A DNA stretch of 64,000 nucleotides from Archivesica marissinica (Eukaryota > Mollusca > Bivalvia > Venerida > Vesicomyidae), in contig CM026390.1 of the NCBI GenBank assembly GCA_014843695.1, positions 97,458,210-97,522,209 on the forward strand, written 5' to 3'. The notes under the pieces are model-generated. The model was not told the origin of the DNA. It searched no databases and saw only the letters and a list, made by a program, of their open reading frames with translations. Shown here piece after piece: positions 10,401 through 22,600 of the stretch. A program made the position numbers and the translations under genes. The stretch's first letter is position 1. Every line of letters starts with the position of its first letter.

Positions 10401-13400
10401 GTGTATTTTGTTCCTCCTCGTATATTTTGTTCCTCCTCATTTTTCCTCCTCTGCGTCGTGATTTGTCCTCTCGTGTATATTGTTCCTCCTCGTGTATTTT
10501 GTTCCTCCTCGTGTATTTTGTTTGTGTATTGTGTTCCTCCTCGTGTATTTTGTTCCTCCTCGTGTATTTCGTGCGTCAGCATGAGTTTATCCACTAGTTC
10601 GTTTGTATTTTGTTCCTCCTCGTGTATTTCGTGCTTCAGCATGAGTTTATCCACTAGTTCGTTTGTATTTTGTTCCTCCTCGTGTATTTCGTGCGTCAGC
10701 ACGAGTTTATCCACTAGTTCGTGTGTATTTTGTTCCTCCTCGTGTATTTTGTTCCTCCTCGTGTATTTCGTGGGTCAGCATAAGTTTATCCACTAGTTCG
10801 TTTGTATTTTGTTCCTCCTCGTGTATTTCGTGCGTTAGCATGAGTTTATCCACTAGTTCGTTTGTATTTTGTTTCTCCTCGTGTATTTCGTGTGTCAGCA
10901 TGAGTTTATCCACTAGCTCGTGTGTATTTTGTTCCTCCTCGTGTATTTTGTTCCTCATGTATTTTGTTCCTCCTCGTGTATTTCGTGCGTCAGCATGAGT
11001 TTATCCACTAGTTCGTGTGTATTTTGTTCCTCCTCGTATATTTTGTTCCTCCTCGTGTATTTTGTTCCTCCTCATGTATTTTGTTCCTCCTCGTGTATTT
11101 CGTGCGTCAGCATGAGTTTATCCACTAGTTCGTGTGTATTTTGTTCCTCCTCGTGTATTTTGTTCCTCCTCGTGTATTTTGTTCCTCCTCGTGTATATTG
11201 TTCCTCCTCGTGTATTTTGTTCCTCCTCGTGTATTTTGTTCGTGTATTGTGTTCCTCCTCGTGTATTTTGTTCCTCCTCGTGTATTTTGTTCCTCCTCGT
11301 GTATTTTGTTCCTCCTCGTGTATTTCGTGCGTCAGCATGAGTTTATCCACTAGTTCGTTTGTATTTTGTTCCTCCTCGTGTATTTCGTGCTTCAGCATGA
11401 GTTTATCCACTAGTTCGTTTGTATTTTGTTCCTCCTCGTGTATTTCGTGCGTCAGCACGAGTTTATCCACTAGTTCGTGTGTATTTTGTTCCTCTTCGTG
11501 TATTTTGTTCCTCCTCGTGTATTTCGTGCTTCAGCATGAGTTTATCCACTAGTTCGTGTGTATTTTGTTCCTCCTCGTGTATTTCGTGCGTCAGCATGAG
11601 TTTATCCACTAGTTCGTGTGTATTTTGTTGTATTTTGTTCCTTCTCGTGTATTTCGTGCGTCAGCATGAGTTTATCCACTAGTTCGTTTGTATTTTGTTC
11701 CTCCTCGTGTATTTCGTGCTTCAGCATGAGTTTATCCACTAGTTCATGTGTATTTTGTTCCTCCTCGTGTATTTCGTGGGTCAGCATGAGTTTATCCACT
11801 AGTTCGTGTGTATTTTGTTCCTCCTCGTGTATTTCGTGCGTCAGCATGAGTTTATCCACTAGTTCGTTTGTATTTTGTTCCTCCTCGTGTATTTCGTGCG
11901 TCAGCATGAGTTTATCCACTAGTTCGTGTGTATTTTGTTCCTCCTCGTGTATTTCGTGCGTCAGCATGAGTTTATCCACTAGTTCGTTTGTATTTTGTTC
12001 CTCCTCGTGTATTTCGTGCGTCAGCATGAGTTTATCCACTAGTTCGTTTGTATTTTGTTCCTCCTCGTGTATTTCGTGCGTCAGCATGAGTTTATCCACT
12101 AGTTCGTTTGTATTTTGTTCCTCCTCGTGTATTTCGTGCGTCAGCATGAGTTTATCCACTAGTTCGTGTGTATTTTGTTCCTCCTCGTGTATTTCGTGCG
12201 TCAGCATGAGTTTATCCACTAGTTCGTTTGTATTTTGTTCCTCCTCGTGTATTTCGTGGGTCAGCATGAGTTTATCCACTAGTTCGTTTGTATTTTGGTC
12301 CTCCTCGTGTATTTCGTGCCGTCAGCATGAGTTTATCCACTAGTTCGTTTGTATTTTGTTCCTCCTCGTGTATTTCGTGCGTCAGCATGAGTTTATCCAC
12401 TAGTTCGTTTGTATTTTGTTCCTCCTCGTGTATTTCGTGCGTCAGCATGAGTTTATCCACTAGTTCGTTTGTATTTTGTTCCTCCTCGTGTATTTCGTGC
12501 TTCAGCATGAGTTTATCCACTAGTTCGTTTGTATTTTGTTCCTCCTCGTGTATTTCGTGCATCAGCACGAGTTTATCCACTAGTTCGTGTGTATTTTGTT
12601 CCTCCTCGTGTATTTTGTTCCTCCTCGTGTATTTCGTGCGTCAGCATAAGTTTATCCACTAGTTCGTTTGTATTTTGTTCCTCCTCGTGTATTTCGTGCG
12701 TTAGCATGAGTTTATCCACTAGTTCGTTTGTATTTTGTTCCTCCTCGTGTATTTCGTGTGTCAGCATGAGTTTATCCACTAGTTCGTGTGTATTTTGTTC
12801 CTCCTCGTGTATTTTGTTCCTCATGTATTTTGTTCCTCCTCGTGTATTTCGTGCGTCAGCATGAGTTTATCCACTAGTTCGTGTGTATTTTGTTCCTCCT
12901 CGTATATTTTGTTCCTCCTCGTGTATTTTGTTCCTCCTCGTGTATTTTGTTCCCCCTCGTGTATTTTGTTCCTCCTCGTGTATATTGTTCCTCCTCGTGT
13001 ATTTTGTTCCTCCTCGTGTATTTTGTTCGTGTATTGTGTTCCTCCAACGTTTATTTTGTTCCTCCTCGTATATTTTGTTCCTCCTCGTGTATTTCGTGCG
13101 TCAGCATGAGTTTATCCACTAGTTCGTTTGTATTTTGTTCCTCCTCGTGTATTTCGTGCTTCAGCATGAGTTTATCCACTAGTTCGTTTGTATTTTGTTC
13201 CTCCTCGTGTATTTCGTGCGTCAGCACGAGTTTATCCACTAGTTCGTGTGTATTTTGTTCCTCCTCGTGTATTTTGTTCCTTCTCGTGTATTTCGTGCTT
13301 CAGCATGAGTTTATCCACTAGTTCGTGTGTATTTTGTTCCTCCTCGTGTATTTCGTGCTTCAGCATGAGTTTATCCACTAGTTTGTGTGTATTTTGTTCC

Positions 13401-13541
13401 TCCTCGTGTATTTTGTTGTATTTTGTTCCTCCTCGTGTATTTTGTTCCTCCTCGTGTATTTTGTTCCTCCTCGTGTATTTTGTTGTATTTTGTTCATCCT
13501 CGTGTATTTTGTTCCTCCTCGTGTATTTCGTGCGTCAGCAT
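7450..13541. repeat. Minisatellite, 60-bp unit with nested 18-bp slippage (6.1 kb)
   Basis: The basic unit runs from tcgtttgtattttgttcctc through a cgtgtatttcgtgcgtcagc block to gagtttatccactagt, 60 bp. Within many units the 18-bp piece ttgttcctcctcgtgtat is multiplied up to several times, and a gttcatcc-bearing variant recurs. Around 11560-12580 the array is almost pure 60-mer. Because 60 and 18 are multiples of three, several frames stay open; on the minus strand they read a 20-residue repeat (DKLMLTHEIHEEEQNTNELV). I treat this as a by-product of period, not as a gene. Confidence 0.95.
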
Positions 13542-13557
13542 GCTAATCATAGTATCT

Positions 13558-13662
13558 GCGGATACCATACCAATAGCTGTACGAGACACATTGTGGTTCG
13601 CAATATCTCCGGATACCATACCAATAGCTGTACGAGACACATTGTGGTTAGCAATATCTGAG
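13558..13662. repeat. 51-bp direct duplication
   Basis: ggataccataccaatagctg starts at 13560 and again at 13611, and the units are nearly identical. It follows directly on the 60-bp array and is unrelated to it. Confidence 0.8.
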
Positions 13663-13665
13663 AAC

Positions 13666-13983
13666 ATCATACTGACCTCTCAATAACACACTCGCGTATA
13701 ATTAGTGTGCCATTCGTCACAATATCATACTGTCAGTTGTATGTTTGTTAACCCCCGCCCATAGGTTGGTTTTCTCCGGTTTCCCAGGTCACGAATGACC
13801 ACATATTCGCTTTCATCTGGCCAACGAGAATGATTAATATATATTGTTATAGCTTGTTTGGTTTAAACATATTTATTTTCTATCATGTACATGGTTACTT
13901 ACAACAATTGGAATAAGGAATTGGACAGAAAACTATATTTTAGGAACGGGGGTTATTGTGTAGTTTATACAAATTTATTTTTA
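13666..13983. other. Unassigned
   Basis: Contains ggttttctccggtttcccag, a phrase resembling bivalve SINE bodies, but too short to classify. No gene seen. Confidence 0.35.
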
Positions 13984-14197
13984 GCTCGATTGCGAAACAA
14001 GTTATTTCAACTTATATTAATCACTCTCGAGACCTCATTCCTGATGGAATCCATCGCCACGAGGGAGAGAGAAGAGACAACGTGGAATTTAAATGCCTTG
14101 CCTAAGGGCACACTCGTAACGGCTCCAGCGGGGCTCGAACTCCGGACCTTTCGCACCTGAAGTGAACGCGCATCCACTGCGCTATCACGACTTCCAC
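13984..14197 (-). mobile_element. tRNA-derived SINE, family 2
   Basis: On the minus strand the head starts ggaagtcgtgatagcgcagt (box A region), with box B gagttcgagcccc. The body passes through gagggagagagaagag and ends near aacttgtttcgcaatcgagc. Related copies lie at 54059-54235 and 55773-55920. It is distinct from family 1 in both head and body. Confidence 0.75.
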
Positions 14198-14474
14198 ATT
14201 GGTTATTGTGTGTGGCTTCGTCCGTCCGTCTGTGTGGACAGGATAACTGAACAAATTGTTGATTTTGATGTATCTTTGTGGATTTGTGGATATATAAGGG
14301 CTGGTTGGGAGGAAGTGAAAATCGGACACGGCCTGTAATCATAGTCGTCACGGTCATGGTCATCATCAATTGCCGACATGTACTGGACACGAGCAGTATT
14401 TCAGACACATTCACTGGCATCGGATAGAACCAGTTCCGCAACCCAGCTGGATAGCTTCCTCAATGAAATAATTA
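14198..14474. other. Unassigned
   Basis: No gene, RNA or repeat recognised. Confidence 0.4.
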
Positions 14475-14567
14475 AACAACCCCAGTGGAATTCGAAACTA
14501 CAGCGGTGAGGGAGTAGCGTTTTGAAAATAACGCCTTTAACCACTTGCCCACGGAGGCCCATCAACA
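14475..14567 (-). repeat. tRNA-like SINE head, third type
   Basis: The minus strand reads ctccgtgggcaagtggttaa (box A), a paired gcgtt/aacgc anticodon-like stem, then a T-arm near gtttcgaattcc. It has long-variable-arm character (serine/leucine-like). No body is recognised. Confidence 0.55.
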
Positions 14568-14571
14568 ACTT

Positions 14572-14592
14572 GTAATTAGCAAGTAGTTAATT
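14572..14592 (+). repeat. 21-bp direct repeat, left copy
   Basis: Begins gtaattagcaagtagtt and is identical to 16357-16377. The two copies enclose a 1.76-kb segment. Confidence 0.85.
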
Positions 14593-14616
14593 CTATCGTA
14601 TACAGGTGACGATGTA

Positions 14617-14648
14617 GCCTGGGTTCCAGTCTGTCGATTTTTCACTTT
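14617..14648 (+). repeat. Dispersed 30-bp repeat end, copy 1
   Basis: cctgggttccagtctgtcga and the following tttttcact recur inverted at 43785-43818. Probably the end of a common transposable element; the family is unknown. Confidence 0.6.
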
Positions 14649-14865
14649 TTAACTTCTGGTAAAATGACAGCCTGGGGAAACTGGATTTCCGATCGTAGCG
14701 CCATCTACTTACAACCACTTTTATGCGGTAGTAATTAAGTAGAGATTGCGTGGTGAATTCGTTCTTGAGAGTGTACTGTGATTTATTTAGCCACACCTAC
14801 ATGCCAAAATCAAAAGCCGCTACCATACTATTTAGTTACAAGCTTCACAGAGAGAGTGCGATAGT

Positions 14866-15010
14866 CTAGCTTAATCATATTTTATTGCTCGAATCGTTTT
14901 ACATATACATGTGAATACAAAACACGACACACTAAAGAAAGGCAAATGGGTCGGGCCACAATTAAGTTCTAGCAACATTAGTTACGGCCATTCCCGACAA
15001 CATACTTAAT
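14866..15010 (-). repeat. Dispersed repeat, copy 1
   Basis: Contains attttattgctc, then an acatgtga-bearing spacer, then caaatgggtcgggc and aagttctagcaacattagt. The same order of blocks recurs at 27685-27800. Read on the minus strand it would end in an AATAAA-like signal, so it may be the 3' end of the element whose decayed coding part lies at 15781-16070. Confidence 0.55.
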
Positions 15011-15780
15011 AACAACTTCCCAACGGCAATCGTCTGGGCGAAGTTCTTCCGATCATGTCCAGATTTGTATTTGGTAAAAAACACATAAACTATGAAATTT
15101 CACAGCAGTAGACGAGGATGGATAACCGTTGACGAAATCCCTTTAAACATGGCTGTATCAATAACATGAATTACTGCTGACTCGCCAATTTTCCCAACAT
15201 CATGAAGTGTATGGCATCTTTTCCAATGCCATATAATCGCTATGTTGTGCTACAACCTGTCGTGGCATGAAGGAAAATAACAAAATCACATATTTCTCTC
15301 GACAGAACATTTTTGGTCATTGGATTATCCCATATCGTGTTTCTCTTTACCGCAGTTTACCTCGAGTCTGATCTGAAGAATATTTTTTTCCGAATATATC
15401 CCACATGGTAATATAAGAGAAGTTGTAAGTCTGTGTCTTCAACAATAATGAACGTTTTTCTGGTTGCTGCAAGCTGAAGTACCACATTGACAATAAGTGT
15501 ATCTTATCACTGGATTCCGATTGACGTCAGGAATTATCCTAGAAGTGTAATACAGTTTTGCTTGTTGTTCAGGTTTTTCAAATATACACCATTCTTTGAT
15601 TTGAAAGGTATCTTGTATGCAAATTTAACTTCAGTTCAAACTACTCCATGTCTTCGCCAGTAATTTGGTAGATGGTTCGTGGAAGCTTCCGAAAAAAAAT
15701 ACTAGTGACATTTTTTTATTGATATCTGTGATATTGCTGGCAAATATCACAAACTGTTTTATTCTTTTGCGAGTGAATCG
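15011..15780. other. Probable decayed coding region of the same repeat
   Basis: No long frame survives. By position it should be the downstream part of the repetitive protein family seen at 15781-16070, but I could not translate it convincingly. Confidence 0.3.
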
Positions 15781-16070
15781 TTTATAGCAAGGAACATCCA
15801 TCTACCACATAACAGGTGTGTGTATCAGATTGTTCCTCTTCATCGATGATTCTGCAGTCTCCCAGTAACCAACTAGCGTCTGCTAGACTTGTCTCTGGGG
15901 TACTCGAGGTAGGCCATTACTTTAAGTAAAGCTGATGGAAGGCTACTGAGCTCATACCTAAATAGTGTTGAAATATCTTCAGCATCTGCTTTTAATCTCT
16001 GAAAGAGTAGTTGAGAATAAGTGTCTACTGTTTCACCTGTCAACTTAACAGTGTGTTTGTCATTTAGCAT
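15781..16070 (-). pseudogene. Repetitive unnamed protein family, N-terminal/central fragment
   Basis: From 16070 on the minus strand the frame reads MLNDKHTVKLTGETVDTYSQ, then LFRYELSSLPSALLK. After a frameshift near 15900 it reads TSLADASWLLGDC, then YVVDGCSLL and a stop at about 15783. The phrases YELxxxPxALL, SLADAxW and VDGxSLL match a protein family that I recall as highly repeated in bivalve and coral genomes; its function is unknown to me and may be transposon-borne. The C-terminal part of what looks like the same family appears at 28065-28345. The copy is frameshifted and dead. Confidence 0.5.
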
Positions 16071-16356
16071 TAGACGTGCCTAGACCTTATATAAATGTGT
16101 ATTCCTCTGAAGATTTCCCAACCATATCTTTCACTATTGCTTCTTCAATTGACTTTGCCTTGTATACATTTACTTTGCTACCCGCAGTGACTCCTGTTTC
16201 AATATTTCTCAACGATGCATCTGTCTCATCAAATGGAGAAGAATTGTCAACATTTCTCTAGTGTCTTTTACTGTCTCGGGCAGATCAAGCTTTACAAACT
16301 TCCTTGTGCTGCCTACTGGTTTTATACTCTGTATAGGAGACGTGCTGGATCAACTA

Positions 16357-16377
16357 GTAATTAGCAAGTAGTTAATT
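16357..16377 (+). repeat. 21-bp direct repeat, right copy
   Basis: Identical to 14572-14592. May be a long target-site duplication, or the product of a rearrangement. Confidence 0.85.
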
Positions 16378-16489
16378 GTAAAATGGCTGATCCATACAGT
16401 ACTAAGTTTTATCACAGCAAACTAACATTTGACGCGTTGTAACATTGACATGGCATGCATGCTTGAATCATGGTTTCGATGTGCAATAA

Positions 16490-19400
16490 GTATAACGATA
16501 CGTTACCTGGATGTATACAAAAGGTCTAACGTAGCGTTACCTGGATGTATGCTATAAGTCTAACGTAGCGTTACCTGGATGTATGCTATAAGTCTAACGA
16601 AAGGTTACCTGGATGTATGCTATAAGTCTAACGAAAGGTTACCTGGATGTATGCTATAAGTCTAACGTAGCGTTACCTGGATGTATGCTATAAGTCTAAC
16701 GTAGCGTTACCTGGATGTATGTTATAAGTCTAACGTAGCGTTACCTGGATGTATGCTATAAGTCTAACGAAGGGTTACCTGGATGTATGCTATAAGTCTA
16801 ACGAAACGTTACCTGGATGTATGCTATAAGTCTAACGTAGCGTTACCTGGATGTATGCTATAAGTCTAACGAAACGTTACCTGGATGTATGCTATAAGTC
16901 TAACGTAGCGTTACCTGGATGTATGCTATAAGTCTAACGAAAGGTTACCTGGATGTATGCTATAAGTCTAACGTAGCGTTACCTGGATGTATGCTATAAG
17001 TCTAACGAAACGTTACCTGGATGTATGCTATAAGTCTAACGTAGCGTTACCTGGATGTATGCTATAAGTATAACGAAACGTTACCTGGATGTATACTATA
17101 AGTCTAACGAAACGTTACCTGGATGTATGCTATAAGTATAACGTAGCGTTACCTGGATGTATGCTATAAGTCTAACGTAGCGTTACCTGGATGTATGCTA
17201 TAAGTCTAACGAAAGGTTACCTGGATGTATGCAACAAGTCTAACGTAGCGTTACCTGGATGTATGCTATAAGTCTAACGAAAGGTTACCTGGATGTATGC
17301 TATAAGTCTAACGAAAGGTTACCTGGATGTATGCTATAAGTCTAACGAAAGGTTACCTGGATGTATGCTATAAGTCTAACGAAAGGTTACCTGGATGTAT
17401 GCTATAAGTCTAACGAAAGGTTACCTGGATGTATGCTATAAGTCTAACGAAAGGTTACCTGGATGTATGCTATAAGTCTAACGAAAGGTTACCAGGATGT
17501 ATGCTAGAAGTCTAACGAAAGGTTACCTGGATGTATGCTATAAGTCTAACGAAAGGTTACCTGGATGTATGCTATAAGTCTAACGAAAGGTTACCTGGAT
17601 GTATGCTATAAGTCTAACGTAGCGTTACCTGGATGTATGCTATAAGTATAACGAAACGTTACCTGGATGTATGCTATAAGTCTAACGAAACGTTACCTGG
17701 ATGTATGCTATAAGTCTAACGTAGCGTTACCTGGATGTATGCTATAAGTATAACGAAACGTTACCTGGATGTATGCTACAAGTCTAACGTAGCGTTACCT
17801 GGATGTATGCTATAAGTCTAACGAAACGTTACCTGGATGTATGCTATAAGTCTAACGTAGCGTTACCGGGATGTATGCTATAAGTCTAACGAAACGTTAC
17901 CTGGATGTATGCTATAAGTCTAACGAAACGTTACCTGGATGTATGCCATAAGTCTAACGAAAGGTTACCTGGATGTATGCTATAAGTCTAGCGAAACGTT
18001 ACCTGGATGTATGCTATAAGTATAACGAAACGTTACCTGGATGTATGCTATAAGTATAACGAAACGTTACCTGGATGTATACTATAAGTCTAACGAAACG
18101 TTACATGGATGTATGCTATAAGTATAACGTAGCGTTACCTGGATGTATGCTATAAGTCTAACGTAGCGTTACCTGGATGTATGCTATAAGTCTAACGAAA
18201 GGTTACCTGGATGTATGCAACAAGTCTAACGTAGCGTTACCTGGATGTATGCTATAAGTCTAACGAAAGGTTACCTGGATGTATGCAACAAGTCTAACGT
18301 AGCGTTACCTGGATGTATGCTATAAGTCTAACGAAAGGTTACCTGGATGTATGCTATAAGTCTAACGAAAGGTTACCTGGATGTATGCTATAAGTCTAAC
18401 GAAAGGTTACCTGGATGTATGCTATAAGTCTAACGAAAGGTTACCTGGATGTATGCAACAAGTCTAACGTAGCGTTACCTGGATGTATGCTATAAGTCTA
18501 ACGAAAGGTTACCTGGATGTATGCTATAAGTCTAACGAAAGGTTACCTGGATGTATGCTATAAGTCTAACGTAGCGTTACCTGGATGTATGCTATAAGTC
18601 TAACGTAGCGTTACCTGGATGTATGCTATAAGTCTAACGTAGCGTTACCTGGATGTATGCTATAAGTCTAACGTAGCGTTACCAGGATGTATGCTATAAG
18701 TCTAACGTAGCGTTACCTGGATGTATGCTATAAGTCTAACGTAGCGTTACCAGGATGTATGCTATAAGTCTAACGAAAGGTTACCTGGATGTATGCTATA
18801 AGTCTAACGTAGCGTTACCTGGATGTATGCTATATGTCTAACGTAGCGTTACCTGGATGTATGCTATAAGTCTAACGTAGCGTTACCTGAATGTATGCTA
18901 TAAGTCTAACGAAAGGTTACCTGGATGTATGCTATAAGTCTAACGAAAGGTTACCTGGATGTATGCTATATGTCTAACGAAAGGTTACCTGGATGTATGC
19001 TATATGTCTAACGAAAGGTTACCTGGATGTATGCTATAAGTCTAACGTAGCGTTACCTGGATGTATGCTATAAGTCTAACGAAAGGTTACCTGGATGTAT
19101 GCTATAAGTCTAACGTAGCGTTACCAGGATGTATGCTATAAGTCTAACGTAGCGTTACCTGGATGTATGCTATAAGTCTAACGTAGCGTTACCTGGATGT
19201 ATACTATAAGTCTAACGTAGCGTTACCAGGATGTATGCTATAAGTATAACATAGCGTTACCTGGATGTATGCTATAAGTCTAACGTAGCGTTACCTGGAT
19301 GTATGCTATAAGTCCAACGTAGCGTTACCTGGATGTATGCTATATGTCTAACGAAAGGTTACCTGGATGTATGCTATATGTCTAACGAAAGGTTACCTGG

Positions 19401-19655
19401 ATGTATGCTATAAGTCTAACGAAAGGTTACCTGGATGTATGCTATAAGTATAACGTAGCGTTACCTGGATGTATGCTATAAGTATAACGTAACGTTACCT
19501 GGATATATGCTATAAGTCTAACGAAAGGTTACCTGGATGTATGCCATAAGTATAACGTAGCGTTACCTGGATGTATGCTATAAGTATAACGTAACGTTAC
19601 CTGGATGTATGCTATAAGTCTAACGAACGTTACCTGGATGTATGCTATAAGTATA
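16490..19655. repeat. 34-bp satellite, subfamily A
   Basis: The unit is ttacctggatgtatgctata plus agtctaacgtagcg, 34 bp, about 93 copies by length. The last bases exist as three main variants (gtagcg, gaaagg, gaaacg) interspersed along the array, plus rarer changes such as gcaaca for gctata. Units are otherwise nearly identical. Confidence 0.97.
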
Positions 19656-22600
19656 ATGAAACATTACCTAGATATGTACAATAAATATAATGAAACATTA
19701 CCTAGATATGTACAATAAATATAATGAAACATTACCTAGATATGTACAATAAATATAATGAAACATTACCTGGATATGTACAATAAGTATAATGAAACAT
19801 TACCTAGATGTGTACAATAAGTATAATGAAACATTACCTGGATATGTACAATAAGTATAATGAAACATTACCTAGATATGTACAATAAGTATAATGAAAC
19901 ATTACCTGGATATGTACAATAAGTATAATGAAACATTACCTGGATATGTACAATAAGTATAATGAAACATTACCTAGATATGTACAATAAGTATAATGAA
20001 ACATTACCTAGATATGTACAATAAGTATAATGAAACATTACCTGGATATGTACAATAAGTATAATGAAACATTACCTGGATATGTACAATAAGTATAATG
20101 AAACATTACCTAGATATGTACAATAAGTATAATGAAACATTACCTAGATATGTACAATAAATATAATGAAACATTACCTAGATATGTACAATAAGTATAA
20201 TGAAACATTACCTGGATATGTACAATAAATATAATGAAACATTACCTAGATATGTACAATAAGTATAATGAAACATTACCTAGATATGTACAATAAGTAT
20301 AATGAAACATTACCTGGATATGTACAATAAGTATAATGAAACATTACCTGGATATGTACAATAAATATAATGAAACATTACCTGGATGTGTACAATAAAT
20401 ATAATGAAACATTACCTAGATATGTACAATAAGTATAATGAAACATTACCTGGATATGTACAATAAGTATAATGAAACATTACCTGGATATGTACAATAA
20501 GTATAATGAAACATTACCTGGATATGTACAATAAGTATAATGAAACATTACCTAGATATGTACAATAAGTATAATGAAACATTACCTAGATATGTACAAT
20601 AAGTATAATGAAACATTACCTGGATGTGTACAATAAGTATAATGAAACATTACCTGGATGTGTACAATAAATATAATGAAACATTACCTGGATGTGTACA
20701 ATAAATATAATGAAACATTACCTAGATATGTACAATAAATATAATGAAACATTACCTAGATATGTACAATAAGTATAATGAAACATTACCTGGATATGTA
20801 CAATAAGTATAATGAAACATTACCTAGATATGTACAATAAATATAATGAAACATTACCTGAATGTGTACAATAAGTATAATGAAACATTACCTAGATATG
20901 TACAATAAGTATAATGAAACATTACCTAGATATGTACAATAAGTATAATGAAACATTACCTGGATATGTACAATAAGTATAATGAAACATTACCTGAATG
21001 TGTACAATAAGTATAATGAAACATTACCTAGATATGTACAATAAGTATAATGAAACATTACCTAGATATGTACAATAAGTATAATGAAACATTACCTGAA
21101 TGTGTACAATAAGTATAATGAAACATTACCTGGATATGTACAATAAATATAATGAAACATTACCTGAATGTGTACAATAAGTATAATGAAACATTACCTA
21201 GATATGTACAATAAGTATAATGAAACATTACCTAGATATGTACAATAAGTATAATGAAACATTACCTGGATATGTACAATAAGTATAATGAAACATTACC
21301 TGGATATGTACAATAAGTATAATGAAACATTACCTAGATATGTACAATAAATATAATGAAACATTACCTGGATATGTACAATAAGTATAATGAAACATTA
21401 CCTGGATGTGTACAATAAGTATAATGAAACATTACCTAGATATGTACAATAAGTATAATGAAACATTACCTAGATATGTACAATAAATATAATGAAACAT
21501 TACCTAGATATGTACAATAAATATAATGAAACATTACCTGGATGTGTACAATAAGTATAATGAAACATTACCTGGATATGTACAATAAGTATAATGAAAC
21601 ATTACCTAGATATGTACAATAAGTATAATGAAACATTACCTGGATGTGTACAATAAGTATAATGAAACATTACCTAGATATGTACAATAAATATAATGAA
21701 ACATTACCTAGATATGTACAATAAGTATAATGAAACATTACCTGGATATGTACAATAAGTATAATGAAACATTACCTAGATATGTACAATAAATATAATG
21801 AAACATTACCTAGATATGTACAATAAGTATAATGAAACATTACCTGGATGTGTACAATAAGTATAATGAAACATTACCTAGATATGTACAATAAGTATAA
21901 TGAAACATTACCTAGATATGTACAATAAGTATAATGAAACATTACCTGGATATGTACAATAAGTATAATGAAACATTACCTGGATGTGTACAATAAGTAT
22001 AATGAAACATTACCTAGATATGTACAATAAGTATAATGAAACATTACCTGGATGTGTACAATAAATATAATGAAACATTACCTAGATATGTACAATAAAT
22101 ATAATGAAACATTACCTAGATATGTACAATAAATATAATGAAACATTACCTGGATGTGTACAATAAGTATAATGAAACATTACCTAGATATGTACAATAA
22201 ATATAATGAAACATTACCTAGATATGTACAATAAGTATAATGAAACATTACCTGGATGTGTACAATAAGTATAATGAAACATTACCTGGATGTGTACAAT
22301 AAGTATAATGAAACATTACCTAGATATGTACAATAAGTATAATGAAACATTACCTGGATGTGTACAATAAGTATAATGAAACATTACCTAGATATGTACA
22401 ATAAGTATAATGAAACATTACCTGGATGTGTACAATAATATAATGAAACATTACCTAGATATGTACAATAAATATAATGAAACATTACCTAGATATGTAC
22501 AATAAATATAATGAAACATTACCTGGATATGTACAATAAGTATAATGAAACATTACCTAGATATGTACAATAAATATAATGAAACATTACCTAGATATGT

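Noticed and set aside
7428..12662. Long open frames on both strands of the 60-bp array, including an acidic 20-residue repeat on the minus strand
   Set aside because: Period divisible by three keeps frames open by itself; frames also exist on the opposite strand, shift at each 18-bp slippage, and lack flanking splice or coding context.
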